Below, in pieces: positions 10,963 to 24,614 of a DNA stretch of 64,000 nt. The first letter of the stretch is position 1. The number at the start of each line of letters is the position of its first letter. The translations under genes and the position numbers were made by a program. Source of the stretch: Fratercula arctica (lineage: Eukaryota > Chordata > Aves > Charadriiformes > Alcidae); NCBI GenBank assembly GCA_947846985.1, contig CANTUZ010000004.1, positions 51,499,672-51,563,671 of the forward strand. The letters run 5' to 3'. The notes beneath the pieces were generated by a model. The model did not search any database, was not told where the DNA came from, and saw only the letters and a program-made list of their open reading frames with translations.

Positions 10963-13900
10963 GTAAGTGATATGTATTATATTTAGCTAAGGCAAGGCAT
11001 CGTTGCAGTGAGAAATTAAAAGAGGCTATTGTTATTGGCAAGAAATTGGAGAAGAATGTTGTCAGCTTCAGAATGCTTTTTGCTTAGCCTTTAAGCTTTT
11101 TTACTTTAAAGTATTTGAGTTAAAATTCGTTTGTAAATGGAAACATTGGGTTTTATTACCAGAGAAAAGGGAATCTTATTGTACCAACTAACATTCAGAT
11201 TTTGAGATGTATTTATGAACTGTGCCCAATATGTATAAAGCTGAAAAATCAGGATGTTTATAATCTGTGCCTATTTTTTTAATTCTGTCCAATATATTTT
11301 GTATGTGTTTTCTGTCTTATTATATAAATATTATATCTTTAGGTAAAATTGTGTATATTTTGTATAAACCTTTATCAAAATAATTTTGGGGATGGATTTG
11401 GCATTTAAGGCATTGTGTTTATGTGTGATAAGATTGGTTTTGTTTGGGGTAAAAAGTTGAACATTTATTTCTTAAAGGCAATCCAAATGTCACATCATTT
11501 ACTGTTCATATGTTGTTTTTATAGATTAAAATATTTGATGAAAATATTTAACCTTCAGAGAAGAATGTATTCAGTAAAATTATTGTACAGTAGTTGTACT
11601 GTATTTTTTTTGGGGGGGGGGGGGAATTCTTACGTCCATAATACTTTTGTATTAACTATTATAAATGTACCTCTTTGGTGGCAGAGAATTGAAAAGACAA
11701 ATTATGTAATACTTCTCCATGAAGGGGCATCCTTTTTGTGGAATTCTAAATCATTAAATTAATTGCAATAATATTTTTAACTGAGGATAAAAATAATATT
11801 ACTCAAATATTTAGGTGAGGAATACACTTGAGTATTTATTAGAAGGGAAATCTAGCAATAATTTATAAGTAATATGGCTTTATTTTTTATTTAAAATGTT
11901 AGAACAATATTTACCATATTTTGAGGCATGATCTCTGTCCCAGAGACCATTAGAGTTCATGGCATTTGTACTATGTTAATGCTGTAATGCATTTAAAAGG
12001 ATAAAAATAAACGTATGTAATATAAGTCTTGCAGTAATGTGACAGAAGATCTAGGGACCCGCTCGTAATTCATACCTTGGCAAAAGGAGAAGTTGCTTCA
12101 GGTGATTTAATAAGGAGTTTGAACAAAGCTAGATGGAAGCAGACAGTTGACTGAGTGATAGGCTTTCCCCGAGCCAAGCGACAGATTTGAAAGTTGGCTA
12201 TTTGTATTCAGTCTGTAAATCTTCGGTGCTTCATCTCGTAAGCAACACAAGTTTCCCAATCATCTACGAAAATCAGTTTAGAGGGTTGGTGGAACTAGGT
12301 ATGCTATTCCAAGCTGAAAGGCTTAATTAATTAATGTAAATAGTGTGTAGTATAATATTGTACTGGGTAAGTCTAACAGATTCTAAAGGCAGCAGTCAGA
12401 GAATTCTTTGGATACAGCAAAAAGTCGATGCCTGCCTGTGTTGGAAGAAAGTGTGCTTTAGAAAGGACACATAGAGAGGTTATTTTAGATGCCTTTTTCT
12501 CTGAATCTTTCTGGATGCACAGCGAATAAATAGATGTTTCTGTTTAGTCTGTGATTTTGTCATTAGGGTGGGAGAGAGGAATACTTCTTCAGTCTCCTTA
12601 TAGATTTTATCCCTCTGCATCTCAGAAGGAGTTGGAACTATATATCTCTTTTTTGACTCAAGAAGGCACTCACCCACAGTCTATTAGCACAGATGATTTC
12701 ATGTTGCTCCATTTTATTGCTAAGGCCTGGCATTTCCCAGTATCTATCAGCCTTCCTGCTATTCCCATCTTTCCCTTTGTTCTTCTCAAGTACTTGAGCG
12801 TGACTTTGACTTGAACGACAAATTTTGAGGTGGAGTAAAAGGACATTTTTGTATTGTGTTACATGGGTAGTCTGTACACATGGATTTATTTGCTCAATAT
12901 AATGTCTGGGATCTGGGTAGGGTGTTTTTGGGTTTTCTGCATCATGGTTTTATGGCAGACTTTGATAGTACTTAGTTTCCTGTGACCTGAACCATGTAAA
13001 ATGGAAGTAAGTGGATTTTCTGGGTAAGAGTTTCTGTCAACTGAAAGATGTCATCAGACTAGTTTCATGCAGTGGTGCACACATCTAGCAGGTTGTAGAC
13101 CATGAAAGCTAAAAGTTATAGGCTGTTTCAACATTGTGAATTATTCTCCTTCATGCCCTCTCTCCCTTTTTGCCTTGCTGTTGGTGCAAGATACTACGTT
13201 GTCTACTTCTATACTGCAACAAAAAGTTTATGTACTCACAAAGTAGTTTTGTCCCTGTTAATTATTGTAAACTTATTTTCTTTCAGATTTGTTGCAAGCA
13301 AATCCTGAACGTGACATCAAAAAACTCATGAGCCCTTCTGGTTTTTCCACCTAGCAAATAGAGATGATACAAAGAGAAATTTTACATGTTTTCTCTTAAT
13401 CATAACTTTATGCTATCTAATACATACTGAAGCACTTGCCAATTTACAGAGACCTAGAACATCTTTTATGGTGTATGATAACTGGGAAGTCACTGTTCAG
13501 CTTGCTGGCCCTGGCACTGGGCTCCTCACTTGGATCACAGGATCAAGATCTTGCCCTGAAGTCTAGGGAAGTTGCATCCTCCACCTTTGTGGTGTGTGCT
13601 CAGCTGCTAATCCAGCTAGATGAGCCAGCAGAGTTCCCATGAAGAGATACACTGGAAGACATTTTAGTTTTCCTAGACTAGATTTATTTTTTAAATTTTG
13701 GAAATTTGTTACCATCAGAGTCCTGACATATACCATGGGCTTTTTCCTAAACCAACTTGGAAGTCAGGGTACTTTGAAGAACTAATTTCAGTTCTTATCT
13801 GGTTGTGAAAGATTTGAGGGTTGAATACAATTAGATTTTATCTCTGGGTGATAGTTCATATGTACATTCACAAAATGAATACAGGTATGTCCTGTCATTT

Positions 13901-16900
13901 GGAATGACATACTTTTTTTTAAAACTTCGCATTTGCCCTAGCTGGCACAGGGTCATACTCTGTCCTTCCTCATCTTTCAGAAATGGCTACACACAGGAAC
14001 TGTTCAATTTTGTAGCTTTTTAATAGATATGTTTTTTTAATAGGTAGTTCTTAATACGTATATGGTAAGTGTTAAATTTCATCAAATAAACAAACTTTAT
14101 ATGTACAGTAGATCAAATTTTGTCCTGAAGAGCCTCCAATGGTGGTAAGCATGAGCGCTGAAGAATGAAAAACAGCCCCTAACATATAGTGAATTTTTAA
14201 AATGAGATCATCATAGCATTTAAAAAAATCTGGTCTTGCAACTTATACCTTTGGACAAATCTAGACAAGTTTCAGCTGAACAGTTTAGAAAAGAAACTGC
14301 TTTGTCTAAATGTGAACTGCATGCAGTTTCTGACAGGTTTATATTAAGATTTCTAAGTGCTCACAAACATGTTTTGAACATAGTACAGTAAATTCTTACA
14401 CAATAATTACAAGCTTTAGTTGCTAGCTGGTTTTGTTGAATTAAGTGGATTTAGTTCAGTTACATAAATGAATTTTAAAAATATTCTTAAAATCTTATTC
14501 TGTGATCTACAGAAGTAAACTGATAATGCTTGGAACGTGCTGGGTAGTTTTAGTGACACTGTAATGTAAAAAAAAAATAACATAAAGTTGGACTATATCA
14601 AAACCAAAGGGAAATTTGAAATATTTTGATAGCACAGAAATAGGTGGTTGATATTTAGATAAGAAATTGTGTTTTCTTCCTGTGGGTACTATTTTTTTTT
14701 TTAATGTTTAAACATAATTATTACTAAGCCCTTGCTTGGAGAGGTTTTAAGATGTTGATACATGTAATGTGCATTAGCCAAAGAATTTAAAATGAACACA
14801 CAAAACCAACCCATGGTGAGTAGAAAGGTCACTGCATTAAGTTATGCTAAATGGATTGAGGTAAAACAGTATCTCATTGTCCATAGAACTTAATTGAGTG
14901 GTGTTATTACTGTAATATTTGAGCTTTTCTATGACATCACACAACTTTTCCTTTAAAATTACATTTTACAATAGTTAACTTCCCAGTATTTGAAAAAAGA
15001 AGTGTAAATATTATGATTATTATTATGGGAATCCTACTCGTTTTACTTGATACCTTTCAAAAACATGGAGGAGAATTGTACGTGGTGTTTGAATCTAGGT
15101 TCATGCAAGCTGACAAAGTAAATCATCATTCCTGAAATGAATACATTTTGAAAGTATTCTTATTTTTTTTCTGTCTGCTGTGTAAACTGGTACTGTTACT
15201 TTGCTTTGATTCATCCCTTTCTATCATCTTTGAGAAATTACATTGAAATTGTTTATTAATCAGCTGTTCTGTACACTATGTGACTAAGAAATTAGACGCA
15301 ATCACATTTATAAAACAGAGTTCAGTAATGTAAATTAAATTTTCTAATTTACGAGCAAGAATTTAGATACAACTTCTGAATAAATAATGTTTGCTAGACT
15401 TATGTGCAAAACAGACGTAGAAAAGATGTCCTAAGCCTCACTTACTGAAGAACTGTACCCAAAGCAGTACTTTTTTGCTATCTGAAACATTAAAGAATGT
15501 AAGAGGCCTAGATACACTTGATTATATTATTATGCTTCCCAGATTCAGAAGCATTTATTTTTGTGTAGTTAAACAAGAAGTGCCATCATGTTTTTGATCT
15601 TCTCCATGAAAGATTTATTTGTGTTTATCTGAACTAGAACCAGAGGAATGATGTCAGTAGGGACTAGTTTCGACTTTGAAAGTTCCAAAATACTTGTATT
15701 AAAAACTAGATCAGGTCCTCTGCTGATGATTTGAATGGTGAGGCCACAGCAGTTTATAACAGGTGATATTGTTCTTCAGATACTGTTAACAGCAGTATGA
15801 AATCCTGCAGTGAAATACAAATGAAAAGAAAAGGAGAAGATATTATTCTTTTAAGGTTTTTGTGGATTTTGAAGGGGAGAGGGAGTGTTTGTTGCCAAGA
15901 CTGGAAAATATAGACAAACTATGGAGAAATAGCTTTTCTCTTGACTTGTGTATGTATGTATGTTTTTTCTTCTGTGTGTATTCCATCTTGGAAATATTGT
16001 AGATACATAATGCATTCTTCTTTACCTTTTTAAAGAGCAGTACAAAATAAAAGTGTTTCTTTTTAACTATTTAGAAAGTTATTTAAAGGTTCAAGGATAC
16101 TTTAAATGACCAAGAAAAGATTCCCCAAATTAAGATGATAATTTTTTTAATAGTGATTAAAATCAATACAAACTTCAATCTAAAAATCAGCTGCCCCTCT
16201 AGTTTTTCACTCAGCTGAGTGTCGAGGTGCAAGCTCTGGAGTACGTGTTTGGGAAATGGTCACTTACTTGTTTTTACAGAAATGTTAGCTGCCTTGAGGT
16301 AATTTGTGATCAAAGTGAGAAGTTTAGCACATAAACTTCAACATTTCACTAGAAGACTAATTGTCCTTGAGAATTTGATGTAAAATACTAGTAGAGATGG
16401 TGAGTTCTTACCTAGCTTATTGGAAACACTTTTAACATCCTTTTGGCTCTGTGGAAGTCAGAAGTGATCATCAGGGGAAGTTTTTAGAGTCATCTGACTG
16501 ATGAAATACCGAATTTTAATTTTGATTCCACATATCTCCAGATATTGCAGCAGAATAAAGTATTATGAGGTGTTGTTTTCATTTTAAGTTATTTCAGGTC
16601 AGTGTTAAGGTACCTGCTTTCTCACATATACTAACCAGTTGACTCTATTTGTCCAAGAAGGACTGTTGTAGCTACTCACAGCAGGAAGTACTTTGTCCAG
16701 TAAATATTGTGGGATCAAGTTCCAGGACAGTGGTTAAAGGGCTTGTGGTGAATTTCATGGTGGGGAGGAAACACCTGTGAGAAAGCAACAGCTGGTTTCT
16801 TTAGATTTTCCTTTCTCATATTATCTGTTAATAAGATGATAAAAGTAGCTAACACTTCAAATATTTGAAGCTCAGAGATTTCTAATACCATGAAACTTAA

Positions 16901-16931
16901 GTAACACATATTTTTCTCTTTCTTATTGCAG
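10963..16931 (+). other. RGS12 intron
   Basis: GTAAGT donor and a long pyrimidine-rich acceptor (ttctctttcttattgcag). AT-rich; it contains a T8G13 homopolymer junction at 11604-11624 and a perfect 14-bp palindrome at 16208-16221. No exons or recognisable transposons were found inside. Confidence 0.75.
11604..11624 (+). repeat. T8G13 homopolymer junction
   Basis: Eight T (11604-11611) followed directly by thirteen G (11612-11624) on the transcribed-sense strand. The G run can form G-quadruplex-type structures and is also prone to sequencing error. Confidence 0.85.
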
Positions 16932-16953
16932 TCAGCAACTGTTTCTGATGGAG
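16932..16953 (+). CDS. RGS12: RGS12 22-nt microexon
   Basis: A textbook acceptor (pyrimidine tract plus ttgcag ending at 16931) and donor (GGAG|GTAAGC) flank only 22 nt. In phase 0 it encodes SATVSDG and leaves one G, which joins AG of the exon at 24619 to give Glu (SDG-E-LNS). This lies just N-terminal to the RGS domain. The phase agrees on both sides, and the junction fits what I remember of mammalian RGS12 (SDGELNS). It is too short to be found by ORF scanning and is easily missed by gene predictors. Confidence 0.85.
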
Positions 16954-18707
16954 GTAAGCTGAAGCTTGTTTTTACTTTTATATTGAAGAAGAATCCATTT
17001 TCCACATTAAGCAATATAATATGTGATAAATAAGGTGATACATTACAAGATTGGAGTCCAAAGCGGTGCAGAACTCTGTGACTTCTTTGGGAACTGTGCT
17101 AGTGAAAATATGTTCACATACTTGCACTGATTTATTTCCGTAATTTTTTTGGAAGCATATCTCTCTAGATATACATGTTTTTATTGTAACTAGTCTTCTT
17201 CATTCATAATAATAAAGGGGCAGAGCTGGTCGACTTTCATATAATTAGATGGTAGATAAAGTCTTCTTCTGTGTTTTATTGTCTTTTATGTATGCTGTTT
17301 GCTTTTGAAGAGATATGCTCTAGCTCTTAAGTTGTAAGCTGTGTTAGTGCATTTGTTGAGGTTGAATTTTTTTTACAGTGTGATGCATTTTGAGAAGGGG
17401 GTAAGTAATTTGGTATTTGTAAAATCCCAGCATGGAGCTTTTGCAGTTCTGGAGTGCTGCTAAATAAGCTGCTCTTTATGTCACCTAAGCTTGTTTGTTT
17501 TGATGTTAACATGGTTTTAATGCCACTCTTTGTTAAACATTAGAAGATGGTTTCTCTGAACCTTTGAAGCTAATTGAAACAGTTTAAGTATGGTTCCTTA
17601 ATGGTATAAAGGAATTTGTATAGTCTAGGGTGCACAAGAGATGGCTTTTCTCACTTGTCTTGCTTGGCAGGAGTTGGTTCACTTGGTCCTGCAAAGAAAC
17701 TCACTTACATAAATATTATTACTTTTGCTATTCTTTAACAATAGTACAAGACAATTTTATTAAATAAAAAGGGGACAAACTGTGCTGCTGTAGTTAGTGC
17801 AGTGAAATTAAGAAATATTTTGAATGGTAACGATAATTTTTTATATTACATGCAAATGTAAATGCAAAATTAGCAATACTACTTGCAAAACTCCATCGTG
17901 TCCTAATTTCTGATTCCTTGCAAAACTGAAACTACAGTCGAGAGAAATGTCACTGTTTTGGTCCTTCTGATAGAGCCATTTTCCAATGGATGACTGACTT
18001 CATCAGGTATTTTCCTTCTCTACTGATGTAACAGTACTTCTGTCTAGATGAGACGATAGACTCTATATACTATCTGTCTCGTCTGCAAAGTGACAGAAGA
18101 AGGAAACAGAAAATAATTGTGTCTATTCTGCTGTTTCTAAAATACAGCCTATGTTTTTGTGGTAAAAATATGTTGGTTTTTTTTTCCCCAGATGTTACCT
18201 GTTTGATATAAAAATCAAGAGAAAGCACAGACTTTTCTTGGTTTGTGTATGTAGTTGAATTGAGTTCCAGGTGCTGAGGGATTGATACTTTGTAGCTAAA
18301 GTGGAATGTACTTGCCTCTTGTCTCCACAAGGATTCTTGTTCCATGTTAATAAAAATTATTTTACTTCTGTTTCCTACCCAAACTTGGAGATCCCTATGA
18401 TAGCACTCATACGATAGTCACTTCAAGCTTTTTATGCTTCCAGCTGAAAATTTATTTTAAAGTTCTGACTTATTTTCAGTTCTTCCCATATGACTTGTGT
18501 ATTTCATTCCAATTCCATAGGTAATTGTGTTTTAACAATTAATTCTATACAGTTTTCTGAAGTCATGAAATCTAAGGACCATGTAGGTTGCAGAGGTGAA
18601 AGAATAGACAATAAGTTATATGTGTTTTTCTGATGAGTTGTATGACCCATTTTTTCAGCTAGTGCTGAAGATTTAACATGGTCTCTCTCTTCATTGTTAT
18701 ATGCTAC

Positions 18708-18730
18708 TTTTTTTTTTTGGGGGGGGGGGG
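18708..18730 (+). repeat. T11G12 homopolymer junction
   Basis: Eleven T (18708-18718) run straight into twelve G (18719-18730), the same architecture and orientation as the tract at 11604-11624. Confidence 0.85.
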
Positions 18731-19295
18731 ATAGTGTAATTTATGTAAAAAGGGGTAGTTGAACTATACTAAGCAATATTGTATCAATGCTTAAATAACT
18801 AGAAAGTGGATTGGAAAAATAAGAACCAGAGAGACTGTAACCAGAAAAAGTGAAATGAAATAAAATCCTAATTTATTTCATTTAAAGCTTCACTGAATAA
18901 AAAGCTCTGATTCATGTCTGAATTACATTTCCAGGCTTTCACTTTTATTGAATGTCACAGCACTGAAATTTTTCAGTCTTCTCTAATCTAATTTGTTAAT
19001 AGATCCACAGATTTACACATTTTAGGGCATGTCTAGATTAGAGAAATTTGCACCAGTGTACATACAAATAGCTACTATAAATACTGTTGATAGACTTTAG
19101 TCCAGGAAGGGAAACTTATGTGTGAAAAGTAATTATTATGTGTTTATATACATCTCTTCAGCATAATAGGAGATGTGACAGCTCTCTGTACGTTTTCTTT
19201 CCAAGGTCAATGAAGCCTCACGTCATATGGCCCTTATTACATTAGAGCCAGGCACTGGAAACCAACTATACGCTTTGTTGCATTTATTTTACGTG

Positions 19296-19305
19296 GTGAC
19301 TCAGC
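19296..19305 (+). promoter_or_regulatory. Candidate AP-1/ARE (CNC-sMaf) motif
   Basis: GTGACTCAGC fits the antioxidant-response core (RTGACnnnGC) with an embedded AP-1 site (TGACTCA). It is followed immediately by TTGTGCAA, a C/EBP-like half-palindrome. Motif match only. Confidence 0.3.
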
Positions 19306-21448
19306 TTGTGCAAGGCTGGGATGTTCTTATTAGCCAAAACTGTGCACTTGGGCTTTGCAAGATATGTAACATGTAAAAGATAAAAGTACTTGAAGTAGTG
19401 TTGTTTCCAGAGATGCGGACTAGTAGGAACCCTTAACTGTAGTTGATTTGCTTAATGAATTGCAGACCATGAGAACGCAAATTGTAATAATGCTTAGATG
19501 CAAGATCACTGCTATAGATCAGTTAATCTGCAACGCCTGTGCTCTAGGAATAGCAGAAACCATTTTATGTTAATACAATGACCTGTAATTAGCAGATTTC
19601 TCCCACTTCTATCTTGGAAACTGTCCGTTCCTGCTGACTGTGGGAATAGTGAGTGCGTGTACACAGCATGCTGGCTGTGGCGGATGTTTTGAGCACTGTG
19701 CCATCTAAATCATCACAGGGATGATCAATAGCCCCGGCTAATGTCTGACTTTGGCTATTGATACCTAGATGGTGCTTTACAAAGGGAAAGCCTTAAGGTC
19801 AAAGGACATATAATAGAAGTACATCATCATTCGTGTCCCAGACAGACAGGCGGTGAGGTATATGAGCTGTTGAGAAAGTCTAAGATAGTTCTTACCTGCT
19901 ATTCCCTACAGAGATCAGTTCCACAAAGCTGAAGTCTGTTATTTCCAAATACTTAAGCATAACAGATACTGTGTGCTTGTCTTTTTCCTAAGGTACTACT
20001 TTGCTCTAGTTTTTGCTGACTTTTGTTTTTAGTGTTCATCACCTGGAAAGAATTTTCATAAGGAAGAGCATTCTTAAAGTCATTTTTGAAAGGAAGCTGG
20101 TGTTCACAATAATAAATAATGTAAAACTGTATTTTAAAAATTAAGTAAAGAAGGTAGAGCAAAAAATCCGCAAAGAAATCTAAAATAAAACAAACCCCTG
20201 CTGTTTACTTTATAAATACAGATGGATTATTTCCTGCAGCAGGTATATGACTTATTTTTCAGTTACATTGGCAGCACATGCTTGTTGTAGCTGTGTTCCA
20301 CTGTAACATAAATAATTCAAGTTCCTTTAGCAGCAGTGGCAAAAGGTCTTTTCTTTAAATTATTTATGTAGCATTTTTAGAATGCTTTGTGTTAAGTATA
20401 CTATTACTTTCCTCTGCTTGAAGCCATGAGGGTAACGAATCGATTTGTTTAGAATGGTGTTAGACGCTACCAGGAATTGCTGGGGGGAAATGCTTTAGCT
20501 TCCCTTATCCCAAAGTTACAGAGGAACAATGTGCCGTACAGTAAAAGCAATCTGCACACAATGGGTTCCAGGACGTTACAGCTGAACTTGGTATGGATTC
20601 AGAAGGATGGCTTTCAGTGAATGGCTTGAAGTATTTGATTAAGTGGCACCACAGTGGTTCTTACCAGCTTTATCCAGGTAATGTACTTAGTGATTAACTG
20701 GAATATCTTAATTATATGAATTTCTGCATTTTGGTGATTACAGGGAGTTATGTGTAGCTTCTCGCAATAATAAAAAGTATTCATAGGTCTGAAAGTACAT
20801 ATGGGTTTTATAAACAAATGCGTAGAAAAACATCCTTAATTAATTGTATTCAGATTTACTGTTTTGTATTATTTAAATCAAAACTTTCAAAGCCATCTTA
20901 TCCTGCATACGTTCAAGATTTTAGCTGATTAAATGCCTGTATTTTCTTACATAATGCTGGTTTTGTAAAATGAAACCAAGAACCTCCACAGAATGTGTAA
21001 ACACTAAAAGATTGTTTTTCTGCGGGATTTTTAGAAAACATTCTGTGTCAATTCTCAATTTACAGAAGGTAACAAATGAAACGGAATGAGTTTGCACAGA
21101 AAGTAGTGCTTCCTCGCTAGGTATGATGGTTCTTGAACAGAACAGAAATTTTAGGTCCCTAGGATTCAGGATACTTGAGTAAGGAGCCTCTTTTTACAGG
21201 TAGTGCAAGATGCGTTGACGCTTCCACGCAGTAAGGACAAAGGGAGGCAGGCATTAGGAAACTCCACACACTGCTACATCTTCCGTGCACCTGAGTTGGC
21301 GTTTTCACAGTAAACTCCTTTGTCATCCTGAGATTCCCAATAGCTAATCTTCCTTTTTTTAAACACTTAAAAAGAGGGAGGAGGCCACTTTGCACAACAG
21401 CCTTGAGGTTAGAACCTTTGAGGGTGGGAATCAGGGCTCTACCTTTCC

Positions 21449-21478
21449 TCTAATGATCATCACAGAGTGATCATTAGA
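21449..21478. repeat. Perfect inverted repeat, 11-bp arms
   Basis: TCTAATGATCA (21449-21459) and its exact reverse complement TGATCATTAGA (21468-21478) are separated by an 8-nt loop. It would form a compact hairpin in the pre-mRNA. No gene or transposon end was recognised nearby. Confidence 0.8.
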
Positions 21479-23289
21479 TGAAATATGTGACTTGGTTGGA
21501 AAGTTTCTACATTCCTGTTTTTCAAGGTGGGCTGTCTGTACCTAGGAATGCACGAATTGTAAGACTTCCGTGTTAGGTTTCCTGGCTCTCACATTGGAAA
21601 CATTCCTCTGCAAAGGGGAGCGGAGCAGGAGTTACGACTTATACAGTCTTCGTTTAAGCGTGATTTGGATAAATTGCATACTGGTGTTGTAGTTGGTGGG
21701 GTTTTTTCCTTTCCACCTGACCTTTCTTTTTCGCTGATTCTAAATGGTCTATTTGCAGTAGGTTGTAGCTGTTTTAATTGCAACTGTTGATATATGTGGT
21801 AAAAGTAACTAGAATAACCAAGCCTTTTCTGGGAAACAACCTTATTCTGTGTTGTTTTCGGGTTGATAGGTACCCCAGCAGAAATCTATACAGATTTTAA
21901 AAGCAAACTGACTGCATTTTTGCTTTAAGGGAAAACAAAGCAGTGTTGGGGTTGAGTATGAATTCGAATAGTTCTTTCTGAAAAAAATTGGAATTAGCTA
22001 AATAAAATCCACTCGAACAGAGACAGTTTACTGTGAATGAGTCATCCCTTAATGCTGCCTTAACACTTTGGAGGACCTGTGCCAGGAGCTCTTGAAGTTG
22101 TTGAAAATGGAGTCTTATTTTGGTTCATTTGTTTTCATGAGACCTCCAGAGTCGGCAGCGTATCAGAGGAACGAGAACCCAGTGTAGTTTAGAGCAAATG
22201 TAACTCTGACAAGCTAGAGAGCGTGAGCAGCTGCTAGCAATTAAGGGTAGTTAGCAGTCACCCACTGGTGTAAACACCCAGAGACTGTAATTGCAGTTTG
22301 GTCTTCTTGCCTGCCATAGGGAAATTGAACAGCCGCCACTTGGAGGGAGGAAGGCGAAGCTGTCCTGTTAATGATTGCTGTGCCTACCATTTTGTAATCC
22401 CTTCTGAGTCCTAAGGCGCTGTGACTTGTGGATTCAGAGTTGAGCATTTTGTGTGGCTACTCTCTAATTTCCCTGTGTCAGCCAAGTAGGTTTAAACGGT
22501 TTGGTGTGTGGGATGAGTTTACCTTTCTGAAAAAAGGAAATTTTCATCATTCATCACTGGAGAACACTGGGGATTGAACCCTCTAGGAGTGAGGCAGTAT
22601 CTGAAACTGTTCCAGATCTATCAAGAAGTGGGTGTCTATTTATATCCTGGACTGTAAAATAAAACGTATCCACCTGCAGAGTTAAAGCAACATACTTCAG
22701 ATAATAAATTTAGATACAATTCTTTTCAGATTCACATTAGCTTCTTTCACAATAGTTTCACTGCGGTGACAGGTATTCTCTAATGAAGCTAACAGTTGAC
22801 TTAGTTATGCTTTTTCATATGTCTTAAAGAAAAAAAGTGAATAAATATTTCTTATAAGAAAAATTGGCATTATTTGCTGAGTGTTTTTAATTAGCTTTGA
22901 TTAATATAACGATTAGGCAAAGAAAAATATTTATATACCTCGTGTTATTATGGTCCTTAAATATTATCCTTGTTGAAAATATAAAGTTACATTTTCATTC
23001 TTCCCTAATCTAACTCTGTATCTTTGTCTTATTTTGACTTATTTTTGTCTTAAACAATAGCTTTACTTACAGAAATTTGTAGTAGTTAATTGTTACATCT
23101 GAGTAAATATTTCTAAGCTACAGAATACATTTAAAAATGAAGTTTTAAAGCTATTTTTTTCTTTGTTTTTTCTTATCTTTATAAATAGCTTTATTTAACT
23201 TTTTACTCCTAGCTTTAGTTAGTCCAGGTGATTAAGTGAGGAAAATAAACACCAATAGAAATGTCTCTATGAAGAACAGACCATTTCTT

Positions 23290-23320
23290 ACTGGTTGAGA
23301 ATTCAGTTTTCTCAATCAGT
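23290..23320. repeat. Near-perfect inverted repeat, 12-bp arms
   Basis: ACTGGTTGAGAA (23290-23301) pairs with TTCTCAATCAGT (23309-23320) at 11 of 12 positions, the exception being a G-T wobble, with a 7-nt loop. Confidence 0.7.
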
Positions 23321-24590
23321 TTACATTTATAGTAAGCTGTATATTTGCTTTTCCATTTGGCATAGAATTATTGAAGATATCATCTATTTTGTTTGAAGAT
23401 ACTGTTTTCTCACATCTATTATTGCTAATTTTTCCATTTTGAGACCAGACCAGGTTGCTCAGGGCTTTATTTAGTTGTGTCTTCACAGTTAATTAAACTT
23501 CAGATCACCTCTGTGAAGTTGGTATCTGTGAGAACTATACCAATTTTACATTTCTGTAAACTGCGAGATGGAGAGCAGTGATTTGCAAAAGCACACACAA
23601 CAAATAAATGACAAGTTTGTGAGCAGAACCCTGTTGTATACAGTTCTCTCTTTTACTTAGAGCAGCCATTTCTTTCACCTTTCCTCTTCTGTGAACAAGT
23701 GGTCACTTCTTTTATGAGTTTTTTGTGGGTACTCTGTTTTATTGATATGCGACAAAGATGATCTGGGGTTAATACTTGAAATTATGACATACATGAGGTT
23801 GTGTTTTCCTGAATTCTTTATGGGCTTTTGTTAATTTGTCTTTCGGAATATAAAAGAAATTCCTGGTTTTTTTGAGATCTAAAGAATCCTGTCATTTCAC
23901 AACTTGAGGTTCCTAGCTGCACTATGTTGCTTGCATCTGGGAGGGAGTCACGGACCCTTGTTTCTGTCAGAAACCCTGATAAATTTAGGATCTATGGTTT
24001 GTTACCTTTGCTTTCCACAGATGAGGAAGGCATCCGTTACTTAGCTCATTTCCCTTGGTATTTTCCTCAGTTGACTCCTTCCCTAAATTTTCTGCATTTG
24101 ACAGGAATCTCTCATTTTCATGAAAAACTTCAGAGTCCCTGTCTACTGACTGAAGACTCTATGAGATTTTGCCATCTCCTATCATTAAATAAGCTTTTGC
24201 CTACTTCCTGGTGAACAGTGGTCTACTGTCCTTGGATAATCTTATAAAGGATTGCAGTCCATGGGGTGAGGAATGTGAGCGTTAAATTTTGTCCAAAATA
24301 TTTATTTTGTTGAGCAAGAAAAGAGATTTCCTTTTGTGTCTGCTCGTTTTGTTTCTGGCAGGGGATTGCCGTTAAGACACTCATTTAATTTACTTTGCAG
24401 TGGAACAGAGGAAAATTGAGAGGTGGTTGGGACTGCTTTTTCTATGCAGGTGCTCCTAATTAACATGGAGAGGCATATTTTGAAGTCTGCACTACTTTCA
24501 GCTTCAGCAGGAGGTGTGATAAATCAAGTAAACAATGCTGAAAAGTAAAAGTGAATAATATTTTATTGACAAATGTGTTTTTTGTTTTTG

Positions 24591-24614
24591 TTTTTTTTTT
24601 TTTTTTTTTTTTTT
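24591..24614 (+). repeat. T24 tract serving as the acceptor's polypyrimidine tract
   Basis: An uninterrupted run of 24 T is followed at once by the acceptor acag (24615-24618) of the first RGS-domain exon. It is preceded by interrupted T runs. A homopolymer of this length is normally variable between individuals. Confidence 0.85.

Noticed and set aside
16208..16221. Perfect 14-bp palindrome CACTCAGCTGAGTG
   Set aside because: Several perfect 14-bp palindromes are expected by chance in 64 kb. It has an E-box core but no other support.
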